From Ezakiella massiliensis (GTDB lineage: Bacteria; Bacillota; Clostridia; Tissierellales; Peptoniphilaceae), in the NCBI RefSeq assembly GCF_900120165.1, contig NZ_LT635475.1, positions 310,001 through 374,000 of the forward strand: 64,000 nucleotides of DNA, given 5' to 3'. The position numbers and the translations under genes were made by a program. The notes under the pieces were generated by a model. That model ran no database searches and was not told where the DNA came from. It saw nothing but the letters and a program-made list of their open reading frames with translations. Shown one piece after another: positions 53,315-63,085 of this stretch (the first letter of the stretch is position 1; each line of letters opens with the position of its first letter).

Positions 53315-54643
53315 TTAAAAGAATGGAATTCCCATTCTTCCCTTAGATTTTTTTGACATCTGATTGAATTTTTTCATCATTTTTTTTGTATCTTTAAACT
53401 GTTTTAGAAGCTTTGAAACCTCATTTGATTTCACGCCAGCACCAGATGCAATCCTGTCTTTTCGAGATTGATCAATTATTTCAGGCTTATACCTTTCTTC
53501 CTTGGTCATACTCTTTATAATAGCTTCTATTCTCGCCATTTGCTTTTCATCAACTTGAATATTTTTAAGCGCCTTGTTGTTGCCAACACCAGGAAGCATC
53601 CCCAGCAATTCATTTATCGGGCCCATCTTTCTGACTTGTTCCATTTGATCTAGGAAGTCATCAAGAGTAAAGGTCATCTCACGCATCTTTTGTTCAAGTT
53701 CTTTAGCCTTCTTTTCATCATAGGCCGCTTCTGCCTTTTCGATTAATGTTAGTACGTCGCCCATGCCAAGTATTCTGCTTGCAAGTCTATCTGGCTTAAA
53801 GCTTTCGATTTTATCTAGCTTTTCACCTGTGGTAATAAACTTTATAGGCTTATCTACAACTGATCTAATACTTAAAGCTGCACCACCACGAGCATCACCG
53901 TCAAGTTTTGTTAAGACAACTCCAGTAAGCTCTAATGTGTCATTAAAAGACTTAGCAACATTTACTGCATCTTGACCCGTCATAGAGTCAAGGACGAGTA
54001 ATATTTCACTTACATCAACTGCAGATTTAATATCTCTTAATTCATTCATTAAATCTTCATCAATGTGGAGTCTACCAGCCGTATCTATAATAATTACATC
54101 GTGATTATTTTGCTTTGCATATTCTACAGCTTCACTTGCTGTTTTTGCAGGTTCTTGAGTTCCTCTTTCAAATACTGGAACCTTAACCTTTTCACCAACA
54201 ACTTGAAGTTGCTTAATAGCAGCTGGACGATAAATATCAACACCAACTAGCATTGGATTTTTACCTTCTTTTTTCATAAGGCCTGCTAGCTTTGCACTTG
54301 TAGTTGTCTTACCAGCACCTTGCAAACCGCACATCAAGATTATAGTTGGCTTATTAGAAAAATCAATTTTTTCTTCTTTGCCGCCCATAAGTGCAGTTAG
54401 CTCTTCATTTACTATCTTGATAACTTGTTGGGCAGGAGTTAAGCTTTCCATGACTTCTTTGCCTACGCAGCGTTCTTTAACGGTTTTTGTAAAGTCTTTA
54501 ACAACCTTAAAGTTTACGTCTGCCTCCAAAAGAGCCATCTTGACTTCCCGCATAACCATATCGACGTCTTTTTCGCTTAATTTTCCTTTTCCGGTAATTT
54601 TAGCAAGGGACGATTGTATTCTTTCACTTAAACTCTCAAACAT
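53315..54643 (-). CDS. ffh: Signal recognition particle protein Ffh
   Basis: SRP54 GTPase of 442 residues. N domain, then G domain (GLQGAGKTTTSAKLA, DTAGRLHIDEDLM, TKLDGDARGGAALS) and the Met-rich M domain from about 300 (MGPINELLGMLPG, MKKFNQMSKKSKG). It binds signal peptides and delivers ribosomes to FtsY, encoded 0.4 kb upstream. Three bases after ylxM. Confidence 0.97.
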   Translation of the reverse strand: MFESLSERIQSSLAKITGKGKLSEKDVDMVMREVKMALLEADVNFKVVKDFTKTVKERCVGKEVMESLTPAQQVIKIVNEELTALMGGKEEKIDFSNKPTIILMCGLQGAGKTTTSAKLAGLMKKEGKNPMLVGVDIYRPAAIKQLQVVGEKVKVPVFERGTQEPAKTASEAVEYAKQNNHDVIIIDTAGRLHIDEDLMNELRDIKSAVDVSEILLVLDSMTGQDAVNVAKSFNDTLELTGVVLTKLDGDARGGAALSIRSVVDKPIKFITTGEKLDKIESFKPDRLASRILGMGDVLTLIEKAEAAYDEKKAKELEQKMREMTFTLDDFLDQMEQVRKMGPINELLGMLPGVGNNKALKNIQVDEKQMARIEAIIKSMTKEERYKPEIIDQSRKDRIASGAGVKSNEVSKLLKQFKDTKKMMKKFNQMSKKSKGRMGIPFF

Positions 54644-54646
54644 ATT

Positions 54647-55000
54647 TCACCTTTCAATACTTTTAAATTCATCTATTATGTTTTCGATTTCCAAGAGGAT
54701 GTCTTTAGGAAAATCTTCTGTTTCCTTTCCCTTTTTGTGCAAGGCAATTAAATCCTCTTTAATTTTTTGACTCTTATAAAACATATCAGCCAAGTGAAGG
54801 TCTTCTTCAAAGGCTTGCAGCTTCTCATTAGCACTTTTAATCAAATTGCTAACCGCCTGTTTAGAAACACCTAAATTATCGGCAATCTCTGTCATAGTCA
54901 AATCATCGTTGTAATACAAATCAATAGCATCTTTTTGTTTATCAGTTAAAAGAGTACTATAGAAATCATACAAAACACTTGCTTCAAAATGATAAATCAT
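54647..55000 (-). CDS. ylxM: YlxM-like UPF0122 helix-turn-helix protein
   Basis: Protein of 117 residues that accompanies ffh in Firmicutes. The sigma-70-region-4-like HTH is visible in LTDKQKDAIDLYYNDDLTMTEIADNLGVSKQAVSNLIK (about residues 17-54). In streptococci it modulates SRP function; its DNA-binding role is unproven. ATG 54998-55000 follows AGGTGG; an upstream in-frame TTG lies within the leader hairpin. First gene of ylxM-ffh-rpsP. Confidence 0.9.
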   Translation of the reverse strand: MIYHFEASVLYDFYSTLLTDKQKDAIDLYYNDDLTMTEIADNLGVSKQAVSNLIKSANEKLQAFEEDLHLADMFYKSQKIKEDLIALHKKGKETEDFPKDILLEIENIIDEFKSIER

Positions 55001-55010
55001 CTTACCACCT

Positions 55011-55029
55011 GTCAACTTTTTTTGTTGAC
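55011..55029 (-). promoter_or_regulatory. 5'-terminal hairpin of the ylxM-ffh transcript
   Basis: GTCAAC and GTTGAC around seven T (A on the minus strand) lie exactly between the predicted start point (about 55029) and the SD (55005-55010), so it would form a stem-loop at the very 5' end of the mRNA. Confidence 0.45.
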
Positions 55030-55035
55030 TTGTTT

Positions 55036-55064
55036 ATTTTACCATGCATTTTACTTGTTGTCAA
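55036..55064 (-). promoter_or_regulatory. ylxM-ffh-rpsP operon promoter
   Basis: Consensus -35 TTGACA (55059-55064), a 17-base spacer and -10 TAAAAT (55036-55041), downstream of the ftsY stop. Confidence 0.85.
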
Positions 55065-55083
55065 CCCCTTTTAGCTAATAATT

Positions 55084-56418
55084 TTAATTTTCTTCAAAAA
55101 TTGCATCTACAAATAATTTTGGATCAAAAGGTTGCAAGTCATAGATGCTTTCACCGATGCCAATAATCTTTACAGGAATACCAATTTCATGTTGAATAGG
55201 GATAATTACACCGCCTTTAGCCGTTCCATCTAACTTTGTAAGAGCAACACCTGTTACTTCAGAAACTTCTTTAAATTCTTTGAGTTGCAGAAGTGCATTT
55301 TGTCCTGTAGTTGCATCCAAAGCCATAATAACTTCTAGTGTTGCATCTGGCATCTTTTTATCAATTATCCTTCTGATTTTATTAAGCTCATTCATCAGGT
55401 TGACTTTGTTGTGCAAGCGTCCTGCTGTATCAATTATTGTAATATCAATATTATTCTTAATAGAATAATCCAGTCCATCAAAAACAACACTTGCAGGATC
55501 AGCGCCCTCCGCTTGACTTATAACTTTTACGTCTGCTCTTTGACCCCAAACTTCAAGCTGCTCGATAGCTGCTGCCCTAAAAGTATCAGCTGCTATAATT
55601 GCAACGCTCATACCTTCTTTTTTGAACTGATAAGCAAGCTTGCCAACTGTTGTAGTCTTGCCAACACCATTAACACCTACAAGCATGACAATTGATGGTG
55701 TAGGCAAAAGTTTTAAATCATTTGAAACGATATTTTCATTTAAGGTATCGAGCATGACTTCTTTTAAAAGCTCCTTAGCATCTGCTGCGTTATGAATATT
55801 TTTATCAACAATTCTTTCTTTGAGTTCATCAATTATTGTCATAGTAGTCATAGCACCTATGTCGCTCATAACTAAAATTTCCTCAAGCTCATCGTAGAAA
55901 TCATCATTTATTTCATTGGCTTGGAATACTGAATTCATTTGGTAAACAAGATTTTTTCTGGTTTTATTTAATCCATCAAAAAGCTTTTTAAACATACCTT
56001 TTTGCTCAGGTTTGTCTTCTTTAATCTTTTCAGAAACTCCCTTTGCTTCTTCTTTAATTAACTTTTTTTCTTCATTAACTTTAGCCCCTATTTTTTCAAT
56101 CTTTTCATCTGTTTTTTCTTTTGCTGCATTTATATTATCTTTTACGTCATTTACAGTTTTGTCAAAAGCATCATCTGCCTTATCCATAAATTCTTCAGTT
56201 TTTTCATCCAAGTCCTCTTTAACATCAGTTATTTTTTCAGATAATTCTTGAGCTTTTTCTTTAATGTCATCAGCTTTCTCTGAGATATTTTCTGATAAAT
56301 CCTTCATGCCATCAGCAAAATCATCTGAAAGGTCTTCTAATTTTTCCTCGACATCCTTGGATGCTTCAACTATTTCCTTATCTTTTTTCTTAAATTTATC
56401 CTTAAACCAATCAAACAT
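55084..56418 (-). CDS. ftsY: SRP receptor FtsY
   Basis: SRP receptor GTPase of 444 residues. The C-terminal NG domain (about 145-444) has VGVNGVGKTTTVGKLA, IAADTFRAAAIEQL, DTAGRLHNKVNLM and TKLDGTAKGGVI. The N-terminal 140 residues are a long acidic/basic heptad-like region with repeated Glu/Lys/Asp and Ala (DKADDAFDKTVNDVKDN and similar), which would bind the membrane or form a coiled coil. It is about 100 residues longer than Bacillus FtsY (329). One base after smc. Confidence 0.96.
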   Translation of the reverse strand: MFDWFKDKFKKKDKEIVEASKDVEEKLEDLSDDFADGMKDLSENISEKADDIKEKAQELSEKITDVKEDLDEKTEEFMDKADDAFDKTVNDVKDNINAAKEKTDEKIEKIGAKVNEEKKLIKEEAKGVSEKIKEDKPEQKGMFKKLFDGLNKTRKNLVYQMNSVFQANEINDDFYDELEEILVMSDIGAMTTMTIIDELKERIVDKNIHNAADAKELLKEVMLDTLNENIVSNDLKLLPTPSIVMLVGVNGVGKTTTVGKLAYQFKKEGMSVAIIAADTFRAAAIEQLEVWGQRADVKVISQAEGADPASVVFDGLDYSIKNNIDITIIDTAGRLHNKVNLMNELNKIRRIIDKKMPDATLEVIMALDATTGQNALLQLKEFKEVSEVTGVALTKLDGTAKGGVIIPIQHEIGIPVKIIGIGESIYDLQPFDPKLFVDAIFEEN

Positions 56419-59400
56419 CTATATTGCCTCCTCAATATAATCTTCTACCCTAACGCTAATTATCTCGCTTACACCCTTGTCTCTCATGCAAACACCGTAA
56501 ATAGTATCTGCAACTTCTAAAGTGGTTTTTCTGTGAGTAATAATTAAGAATTGTGAGTCTCTAGCTAGCTCATTTAAGAACTTAGTGTACCTTGAGATAT
56601 TGATATCATCAAGGGCCGCATCAATCTCGTCAAGAATACAAAATGGTGCAGGCTTTAACTCTAGTATTGCAAATAAAAGAGCCATTGCAGTTAGCGTTTT
56701 TTCTCCACCTGATAGCAAGCTCAAGGCTTGAAGTTTTTTCCCTGGTGGTTTCGCAACAATTGTAATACCTGAGTTTAATGGATCTGATTCATCTACTAAA
56801 TATAAATCAGCCTCACCACCATTAAATAACTTTTTGAAAACCTTTTGAAAGTTAAGGCGGATTTTTTCCATATTATCTTTAAACTGGACTTTCATATCTT
56901 GATTAATTCCTGCAATAATAGAATTTAAATCACTTATGGTCTTTTCTATATCGGAAATTTGTTTCTCATAAAAAACTTTTCTTTCACTTAGCTCTTTAAA
57001 CTCATTTATTGCATTTAGATTAACCATTCCCAAGTCTTCTATAATTTTATCAATTTTTGCAATAGTATCTCTTTTTTCTCTTAAATTTTTAGTATCTCTA
57101 GCTTCATTAATAAATTCTTGGTAAACATATCCCCTATTAGAGATGTCTGCTTTAAAGTTTTCTATACTCTCATCCAGGCGAACTTCTTTAAGGTCTTGTT
57201 GGTTAAGCTTGTTTTCTAGTTTAATAGTATCTTCTTGTTTAATCTTCAAGAGACGATCTAAATCTAAAATTTTATTTTTTACCTCTTGCTTTTTATTCTG
57301 TATAAGCAAAATTTCATCGTCATCATGTTTTTGTAGCTCTTCTATCCTAGAGAGCTCTTTTAAACTTTGATCAGCTAAACCTTTTAACTCATTAAGTTCT
57401 TTTTCTCTTTCTAATAATCTTTCTTTTTTTAGCCTAATCTCATTCTTAATTTCTTCTAGCTTATTTTCATTACTTTCAATCTTATACTTAATATTTGACC
57501 GTTCTAATATCTTATCAACTGAGTCCTGCCTCTTGCTTTCTAAGTCATCAATTGAATTAATCAAGATTTTTTGCTCTTCTTCTAGTTGATTCAATTTTAA
57601 AGTATCAATTTCTTTAAATTCAACAGTTGAGTCTACGTTAGATAAATCTTCCAGATCTGATTTTATCCTATCCTTAGAAATTTGTTTCTCTTCTAAAAGA
57701 TTTTTCATAGCATCTATTTCGTTTTCTCTTTGGGCAATTGTATCTTCTAGGATCCTTGTTTGAGATTTTTTATCTAAAAGAAGATTATTGGTAGATTCAA
57801 TATTTTCTTTTAGAGCTTCAATTTGACCTTGATAATCCGCCCTGCTTTTTTCAAGTATGATGAGCTCTTCACTACATTTTTTAATATCTTCTTCAAGTTG
57901 GTTTATCTTAGCTTTAATTGATAAAGGAGTTTGCTTTTCCCTATAAGATATACCTCCAGTGATGGCTCCATATTGGTTAAACTGCTCACCATTTTGAGTA
58001 ACTATCATTTTATATTTCTTTTGATACTTAATTCCTGTGTCAATATTATCTACAATCACTATGTCCTTTAACAAGTATGAGATAATTGATTTGTATGGTT
58101 CTTCTGCTTCCACAAACTCAATTGCATAGCCCAAAACACCGTCTGACTTGTTTGGCATGACTTGTGTCTTGGACGTATTAGTTGTATCTAGTGGTAAAAA
58201 TGTTGCCCTACCAGCTTTTTTTGCATTTAATTCAGCAATCATAGCCTTGGCATCTCTTACTGATTTTGCAAAAACATATTGCAATCTTGAGCCCAGGGCA
58301 GTTTCAATTGCTTTTACATAGCTTGAATCAGTATTTATTCTGCTAACTAAAGTCCCTAAATAACCGTCATTTTCATTGTAGTTTTTTTCTAAGAACTTAA
58401 TCGGCTGATAAAATAGTTCATTTGTATCCAAAATATTCTTATTAAAATCTAAATTGAGCTTAGCATTATTATTTTGATTTGACAAATGGGAAATATTGAT
58501 AGAAATATCCTCATATTCTAAGGTTTTTGACCTTAGCAAGTCATTGCAATCATCAAGCTTACCATTTAAATTATTTACTTCGTCTTTTAAACTCGTGTTT
58601 TGTTTATTCTTCTCTTTTAAATCAGCTATATACTCTTGGATTTTAGTATTTAATTCATTTAATTCATTTGATAATTTTTCAAATTCACCTTCATAGAGTT
58701 TAATCTTTTCGTCCCTAATTTGAGTGTTAGCTTGACTTTCTAGTTTCAACAGTTCATTTTTATGGTCTTCTTCCCTAATTGTGTTTAATTCACTCTCAAC
58801 TTCTTTAAGTCTTGACCTCTTATTATTTATTTCTGAGTCAAAAGAATTTGAATCCTCTGTCTGCCAATTGTCTAGTGAATCTTTAAGAGATAAATTTTCA
58901 TTAGATATAGTATCTATATTTTTATAGGCACTTTCAATGCTATTATTCAGCTCTTGTATAGAGTCTTGAATATGTTTTTTTCTTTCAATATTTATGTTAT
59001 GTGAAGATTTTATTTCAGAAAATTCCCTTAATTTAGACATTTTAACATCATTTAAGGCCTGAATCTTAAGTTCTAAATCCTCAATTTCTTTATTCATATC
59101 ACCTTTGTTGGATTCAAGTTTCTCAATCTCAGCTTTGGTGGAATTTAAATCAGATTGGATAAGTTCTTTGTCTTTGGAAATGTTTTCAAAATCTTCTAAA
59201 TTCTTTTTTATGCCGTAGTATAAAAGATCAAGCTCTAGAGTGTTTTTTTCTAAAATTACATTATTATACTTCTCTGTCTTTATACTCTCGGCTTCTAAGT
59301 AAGTATATTGCCTATTTATCTCATCAAAAATATCGCACAAACGATCTAGATCATCATTTGAGCGTTCAATTTTCCTTAAGGCTTCTTCTTTTTTATATTT

Positions 59401-59907
59401 GTAAAGGGAAATACCAGATGCTTCTTCAAATATATCTCGCCTATCCTCTGGCCTATTTGAAAGAACATTATCGATTTGCCCTTGACCTATAAGTGAATAA
59501 CCATCTCTACCAATACCTGTATCCATAAATAGCTCTCTTATGTCGCGTAGACGAACCTTGTTTTTATTTATAAGATACTCGCTGGTCCCATCCCTAAAAA
59601 GTCTTCTGGTAACAACAACTTCATCATATGGAATATCATCAATCTTGCAATCAGAAAATGTTATAGAAACTTCAGCAAAACTAACTGGCTTGATATTATC
59701 TGTTCCCTTGAAGATAATATCTTCCATCTTTGCTCCCCTAAGACTTTTAACACTTGATTCCCCTAAGACCCATCTAATTGCATCAGAAATATTGCTCTTA
59801 CCTGAACCATTAGGACCAACTATTGCGGTAACACCTGGCGGAAATTTAATTATTGTATTATTTAAGAAGCTTTTAAAGCCCCTAATTTGTAACTCTTTAA
59901 GTAACAA
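56419..59907 (-). CDS. smc: Chromosome segregation protein SMC
   Basis: Condensin ATPase of 1162 residues. N-terminal Walker A VGPNGSGKSNISDAIRWVLGES (about 31-52) precedes a long coiled coil, the hinge (about 500-660, with GYLGTLVSRI and ALGSRLQYVFA), a second coiled coil, and the C-terminal ABC signature LSLLSGGEKTLTA and Walker B FCILDEIDAALDD. The start is TTG (59905-59907) after GGAGGA. rnc, which usually lies between acpP and smc, is not here. Confidence 0.97.
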   Translation of the reverse strand: MLLKELQIRGFKSFLNNTIIKFPPGVTAIVGPNGSGKSNISDAIRWVLGESSVKSLRGAKMEDIIFKGTDNIKPVSFAEVSITFSDCKIDDIPYDEVVVTRRLFRDGTSEYLINKNKVRLRDIRELFMDTGIGRDGYSLIGQGQIDNVLSNRPEDRRDIFEEASGISLYKYKKEEALRKIERSNDDLDRLCDIFDEINRQYTYLEAESIKTEKYNNVILEKNTLELDLLYYGIKKNLEDFENISKDKELIQSDLNSTKAEIEKLESNKGDMNKEIEDLELKIQALNDVKMSKLREFSEIKSSHNINIERKKHIQDSIQELNNSIESAYKNIDTISNENLSLKDSLDNWQTEDSNSFDSEINNKRSRLKEVESELNTIREEDHKNELLKLESQANTQIRDEKIKLYEGEFEKLSNELNELNTKIQEYIADLKEKNKQNTSLKDEVNNLNGKLDDCNDLLRSKTLEYEDISINISHLSNQNNNAKLNLDFNKNILDTNELFYQPIKFLEKNYNENDGYLGTLVSRINTDSSYVKAIETALGSRLQYVFAKSVRDAKAMIAELNAKKAGRATFLPLDTTNTSKTQVMPNKSDGVLGYAIEFVEAEEPYKSIISYLLKDIVIVDNIDTGIKYQKKYKMIVTQNGEQFNQYGAITGGISYREKQTPLSIKAKINQLEEDIKKCSEELIILEKSRADYQGQIEALKENIESTNNLLLDKKSQTRILEDTIAQRENEIDAMKNLLEEKQISKDRIKSDLEDLSNVDSTVEFKEIDTLKLNQLEEEQKILINSIDDLESKRQDSVDKILERSNIKYKIESNENKLEEIKNEIRLKKERLLEREKELNELKGLADQSLKELSRIEELQKHDDDEILLIQNKKQEVKNKILDLDRLLKIKQEDTIKLENKLNQQDLKEVRLDESIENFKADISNRGYVYQEFINEARDTKNLREKRDTIAKIDKIIEDLGMVNLNAINEFKELSERKVFYEKQISDIEKTISDLNSIIAGINQDMKVQFKDNMEKIRLNFQKVFKKLFNGGEADLYLVDESDPLNSGITIVAKPPGKKLQALSLLSGGEKTLTAMALLFAILELKPAPFCILDEIDAALDDINISRYTKFLNELARDSQFLIITHRKTTLEVADTIYGVCMRDKGVSEIISVRVEDYIEEAI

Positions 59908-59920
59908 TTTTCCTCCAACT

Positions 59921-59951
59921 TTAACAAAATCCAGATATAATATCTGGATTT
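59921..59951 (-). terminator. Hairpin between acpP and smc
   Basis: Twelve-base arms (59927-59938 and 59940-59951) around one base, followed on the minus strand by TTTTGTT. It may be a weak terminator or attenuator lowering smc expression relative to acpP; there is no clear smc promoter after it. Confidence 0.6.
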
Positions 59952-59954
59952 CAC

Positions 59955-60194
59955 TTATGCATTTTGCACTTTATTCACGTAATCTAAGCAATCTCCAATT
60001 GTAGCGATAGAATCTAAATCACCATCTTCGGCTTCAAGGCCAAGTTCAAGTTCAATAGCCATTATAAGTTCTACTAAATCCAATGAATCTGCATTTAAGT
60101 CATCCTTAAATGAGACTTCTCTAGTTAACTTTTCGATTGGAGTACCAAATTGCTCACTTATTAACTCTAAAATCTTGTTATCCGGATTGCTCAT
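59955..60194 (-). CDS. acpP: Acyl carrier protein
   Basis: ACP of 79 residues carrying the 4'-phosphopantetheine on the Ser of ADSLDLVELIMAIE, in a highly acidic four-helix protein. One base after the plsX stop. ATG after GGAGG. Confidence 0.97.
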   Translation of the reverse strand: MSNPDNKILELISEQFGTPIEKLTREVSFKDDLNADSLDLVELIMAIELELGLEAEDGDLDSIATIGDCLDYVNKVQNA

Positions 60195-60195
60195 C

Positions 60196-61173
60196 TTATA
60201 CCTCCGTTTGAAATAAGTTCGTTAAATATTCTATAAGATTCGACTCATACGTTTCTTTTGCAACTTTTATTGAATTATAAAAAGCCTCAGCGTTAGAATT
60301 CCCATGAGCTTTTACAACTACTTTTTTTAGACCCATGATTGGAACGCCACCATATTGGTTTGCATCAAGCTTTTTAAAATTATTTTTCAAATGTTTTTTA
60401 ATAAGAAGCATGCCTAGCTTTGTAAAAATATTTGTGTAAGCTGTATCTTTTAATAACTTCAATACAAATCTAAACTCCCCTTCAAATCCTTTAAGCAAAA
60501 GATTTCCAGAAAAACCATCTGTTACTATAATATCAGCCTCTCCATCAAAAATATATCTTGCTTCCAAATTGCCTTTAAAATTAAGATCAGATCCTTTAAG
60601 AAGCTTGTAAGTTTCTCTTGTTAGAGCTGTCCCTTTGCTTTCTTCTATGCCATTATTTATTAGCATAACTGATGGATGTTCTACGTTTTTAATAAGCTTC
60701 ACATAATTGCTAGCAATAATTGCAAAATTCTTGAGCATCCCAGGTGTACAATCAACATTAGCCCCAGCATCTATCATATACGAAAAACCTTTAACTGTTG
60801 GTACTGGAACCATAAGTGCAGCTCTGTCAACACCTGGAATTCTACCAACTATTAAAGAAGCTCCAGCAAAAACTGCTCCTGTGCTTCCACCTGAGATAAA
60901 TGCATCATATTCACCTTTTTTTAATGCGTATAAGCCCTTCGTTATTGAAGAATCTTTTTTGTTTCTAATAGCAAATGCAGGATTGTGTTCATCTGTGCTA
61001 ATTTCTTCACTAGCAAGCAAAAATTTACAGCCACTTTTAATAACTGCATCTTCAATATCTGCCTTACCTATAATGGTAATATCTATACCGAGTTTTTCTC
61101 TTGCCATTCTACCTGCATCAATTACAACTGAACTGCCATCGTCTAGTCCATTTGCATCTAATAGAAACTTCAT
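60196..61173 (-). CDS. plsX: Phosphate acyltransferase PlsX
   Basis: Converts acyl-ACP to acyl-phosphate for phospholipid synthesis, 325 residues. It has SSVVIDAGRMAREKLG at the start, FISGGSTGAVFAGA, IDAGANVDCTPGMLKNFA, TDGFSGNLLLKGFEG and NQYGGVPIMGLKKVVVKAHG. The first strand of the usual DxxGGD region reads LLDANGLDDG, a variant of the family's DAMGGD. ATG after AGAGG. Confidence 0.94.
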   Translation of the reverse strand: MKFLLDANGLDDGSSVVIDAGRMAREKLGIDITIIGKADIEDAVIKSGCKFLLASEEISTDEHNPAFAIRNKKDSSITKGLYALKKGEYDAFISGGSTGAVFAGASLIVGRIPGVDRAALMVPVPTVKGFSYMIDAGANVDCTPGMLKNFAIIASNYVKLIKNVEHPSVMLINNGIEESKGTALTRETYKLLKGSDLNFKGNLEARYIFDGEADIIVTDGFSGNLLLKGFEGEFRFVLKLLKDTAYTNIFTKLGMLLIKKHLKNNFKKLDANQYGGVPIMGLKKVVVKAHGNSNAEAFYNSIKVAKETYESNLIEYLTNLFQTEV

Positions 61174-61192
61174 TTATACCTCTCTTATTTTA

Positions 61193-61233
61193 TTAAAAGA
61201 ATATGGATGGCATAGAAAAATACCATCCATATT
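61193..61233 (-). terminator. Hairpin between rpmF and plsX
   Basis: Eleven-base arms (61200-61210 and 61223-61233), a 12-base loop, then CTTTTAATAAAAT. The T run is interrupted, so attenuation is more likely than full termination. Confidence 0.55.
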
Positions 61234-61237
61234 AATA

Positions 61238-61417
61238 TTACTCAACTGTAATTACTTCTTGTTTATTATAATATCCACAGTGTGGGCATACTCTGTGTGG
61301 TCTCTTTGGTTCTCCACATTCAGGGCAATTTATAACTGTTACTCTTGGAAGAGTATAAGAAGAAGCTCTTCTCTTAGCTGTTCTAGCTTTACCAGTTTTT
61401 CTCTTAGGTACTGCCAT
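61238..61417 (-). CDS. rpmF: 50S ribosomal protein L32
   Basis: A 59-residue L32 starting MAVPKRKTGKARTAKRRAS. A complete zinc ribbon (C31, C34, C44 and C47, with CPECGEPKR and CPHCGYYN) makes it the zinc-binding C+ form. ATG 61415-61417 after GGAGG. It lies between ackA and plsX; the DUF177 (yceD) gene that often precedes rpmF is absent. Confidence 0.96.
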   Translation of the reverse strand: MAVPKRKTGKARTAKRRASSYTLPRVTVINCPECGEPKRPHRVCPHCGYYNKQEVITVE

Positions 61418-61448
61418 ATTACACCTCCATAATCATTTTAAAGATTAA

Positions 61449-62642
61449 TTATTTTGTAGTTAATCTTAATGTATCTCTTGCAATCATCAATTCTTCATTA
61501 GTAGGAACAGTAATTGCTACTACCTTTGAATCATCTGTGCTAATAATTGCTTCTTTTCCACGAACATTGTTCTTTTCTTTGTCAATTTTTGTTCCCAAAA
61601 ATTCTAGCTTGGACATAATGTCTTCTCTCATTTCTACAGAGTTTTCACCAACGCCAGCTGTAAATACGATTACATCAACGCCACCCATTTGAGTTGCATA
61701 AGCACCAATGTATTTTCTTACACGATTTGCAAATTGATCTAGGGCAACTTTAGCTCTCTTGTTTCCTTTTTCAGCTTCTGCTTCAATATCTCTGAAGTCT
61801 GAGCTTACACCTGAAATTGCAAGTACACCGCTCTTTTTATTAAGCATATCGCTAATCCCTTGAGCATCTAAGTTTTCCTTATCCATAATGAAAGGAATAA
61901 TTGCAGGGTCAATATCTCCTGATCTTGTACCCATGCATACACCTTCAAGTGGAGTAAGTCCCATTGATGTATCGATAACCTTGCCATGGTCAATAGCTGC
62001 CATTGAGCTGCCATTTCCAAGGTGACAAGTAATAATTCTTAAATCTTCACGTTTTTTACCTAAAATTTCTGCTGCTCTTTTAGATACAAAGTTATGACTT
62101 GTACCGTGGAAGCCATATCTACGTACAGCATACTTTTCATAATATTCATATGGCAATGCATATAAATAGTTTTCCATTGGCATTGTTTGGTGGAAAGCTG
62201 TATCAAATACTACAACGTTTGGTGTGTCTTTCATCAATTCTTGAATAGCTTCAATTCCCATGATGTTTGCTGGGTTGTGAAGCGGAGCTAACTCTATGCA
62301 AGCTCTGATTTCTGAAAGAACTTCATCGTTGACTACAACTGAGTCATTGAATTTTTCTCCACCGTGAACAACTCTGTGTCCAACAGCTGAGATTTCATCC
62401 AAACTCTTTATAGCGCCATGATCTTTGTGAAGAAGTTGTTCTAAAACAAGTTCAAGAGCCTTTTTATGGTCTTTCATTTCTTCTTCAACAACAAATTTTT
62501 CACCATTGATTTTGTGAGTTAGAACTGAACCTTCAATTCCGATTCTTTCTACCAAGCCTTTGCATAAAACATCTTCATTTGTCATATCAATTAATTGATA
62601 TTTTAATGAAGAACTTCCACAGTTAATTACAAGTATATTCAT
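61449..62642 (-). CDS. ackA: Acetate kinase
   Basis: Acetyl-phosphate + ADP to acetate + ATP, a main ATP source in fermenters, 397 residues. It has [61 protein letters not shown] and [13 protein letters not shown], all typical. Full length. pta is not adjacent. ATG after GGAACGG. Confidence 0.97.
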   Translation of the reverse strand: MNILVINCGSSSLKYQLIDMTNEDVLCKGLVERIGIEGSVLTHKINGEKFVVEEEMKDHKKALELVLEQLLHKDHGAIKSLDEISAVGHRVVHGGEKFNDSVVVNDEVLSEIRACIELAPLHNPANIMGIEAIQELMKDTPNVVVFDTAFHQTMPMENYLYALPYEYYEKYAVRRYGFHGTSHNFVSKRAAEILGKKREDLRIITCHLGNGSSMAAIDHGKVIDTSMGLTPLEGVCMGTRSGDIDPAIIPFIMDKENLDAQGISDMLNKKSGVLAISGVSSDFRDIEAEAEKGNKRAKVALDQFANRVRKYIGAYATQMGGVDVIVFTAGVGENSVEMREDIMSKLEFLGTKIDKEKNNVRGKEAIISTDDSKVVAITVPTNEELMIARDTLRLTTK

Positions 62643-62678
62643 ATTCCGTTCCTTTCAATAAATTATCACTTATATATT

Positions 62679-62707
62679 ATATTATCTTATATGCTTTTAA
62701 AAATCAA
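62679..62707 (-). promoter_or_regulatory. ackA promoter
   Basis: -35 TTGATT (62702-62707), a 17-base spacer and -10 TAATAT (62679-62684); an overlapping TATAAT a few bases closer to the gene is an alternative. Confidence 0.55.
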
Positions 62708-62724
62708 GCAAGAATTCGTAAAGC

Positions 62725-63069
62725 TTATTTTACAGATTCAACAAGTTTTTCGAAGCCTGCTGGGTCATTAATTGCCATTTCAGACAGAATCTTTCTATTA
62801 ACTTCGATATTGTTTTCTTTAAGAGCTGCAATGAATTTTGAATATGAAAGACCATATGGTCTTACAGCTGCGTTAATACGTGTAATCCAAAGTTTTCTAA
62901 AGTCTCTTTTTCTTTGCTTTCTTCCTTCGTAAGCATAGCTTTGGCTCTTTAATACAGCTTCCATCGAAGTTCTATATAATTTCGATTTTCCACCATAGTA
63001 ACCTTTAGCTTGCTTCATTACTTTGTTTTTCTTTTTACGTCCTGAAACAGATCTTTTTACTCTAGCCAT
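62725..63069 (-). CDS. rplT: 50S ribosomal protein L20
   Basis: L20 of 114 residues: [58 protein letters not shown] and [13 protein letters not shown] (each a separate segment in order). An early 50S assembly protein, and in Firmicutes the repressor of the infC-rpmI-rplT operon through the leader upstream. 16 bases after rpmI. Confidence 0.97.
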   Translation of the reverse strand: MARVKRSVSGRKKKNKVMKQAKGYYGGKSKLYRTSMEAVLKSQSYAYEGRKQRKRDFRKLWITRINAAVRPYGLSYSKFIAALKENNIEVNRKILSEMAINDPAGFEKLVESVK

Positions 63070-63085
63070 TCTAAACCTCCTAACT

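Noticed and set aside
60707..61432. A 241-codon open frame on the plus strand
   Set aside because: It lies opposite plsX and rpmF, has no SD or promoter, and its sequence is what antisense reading of a conserved gene gives.
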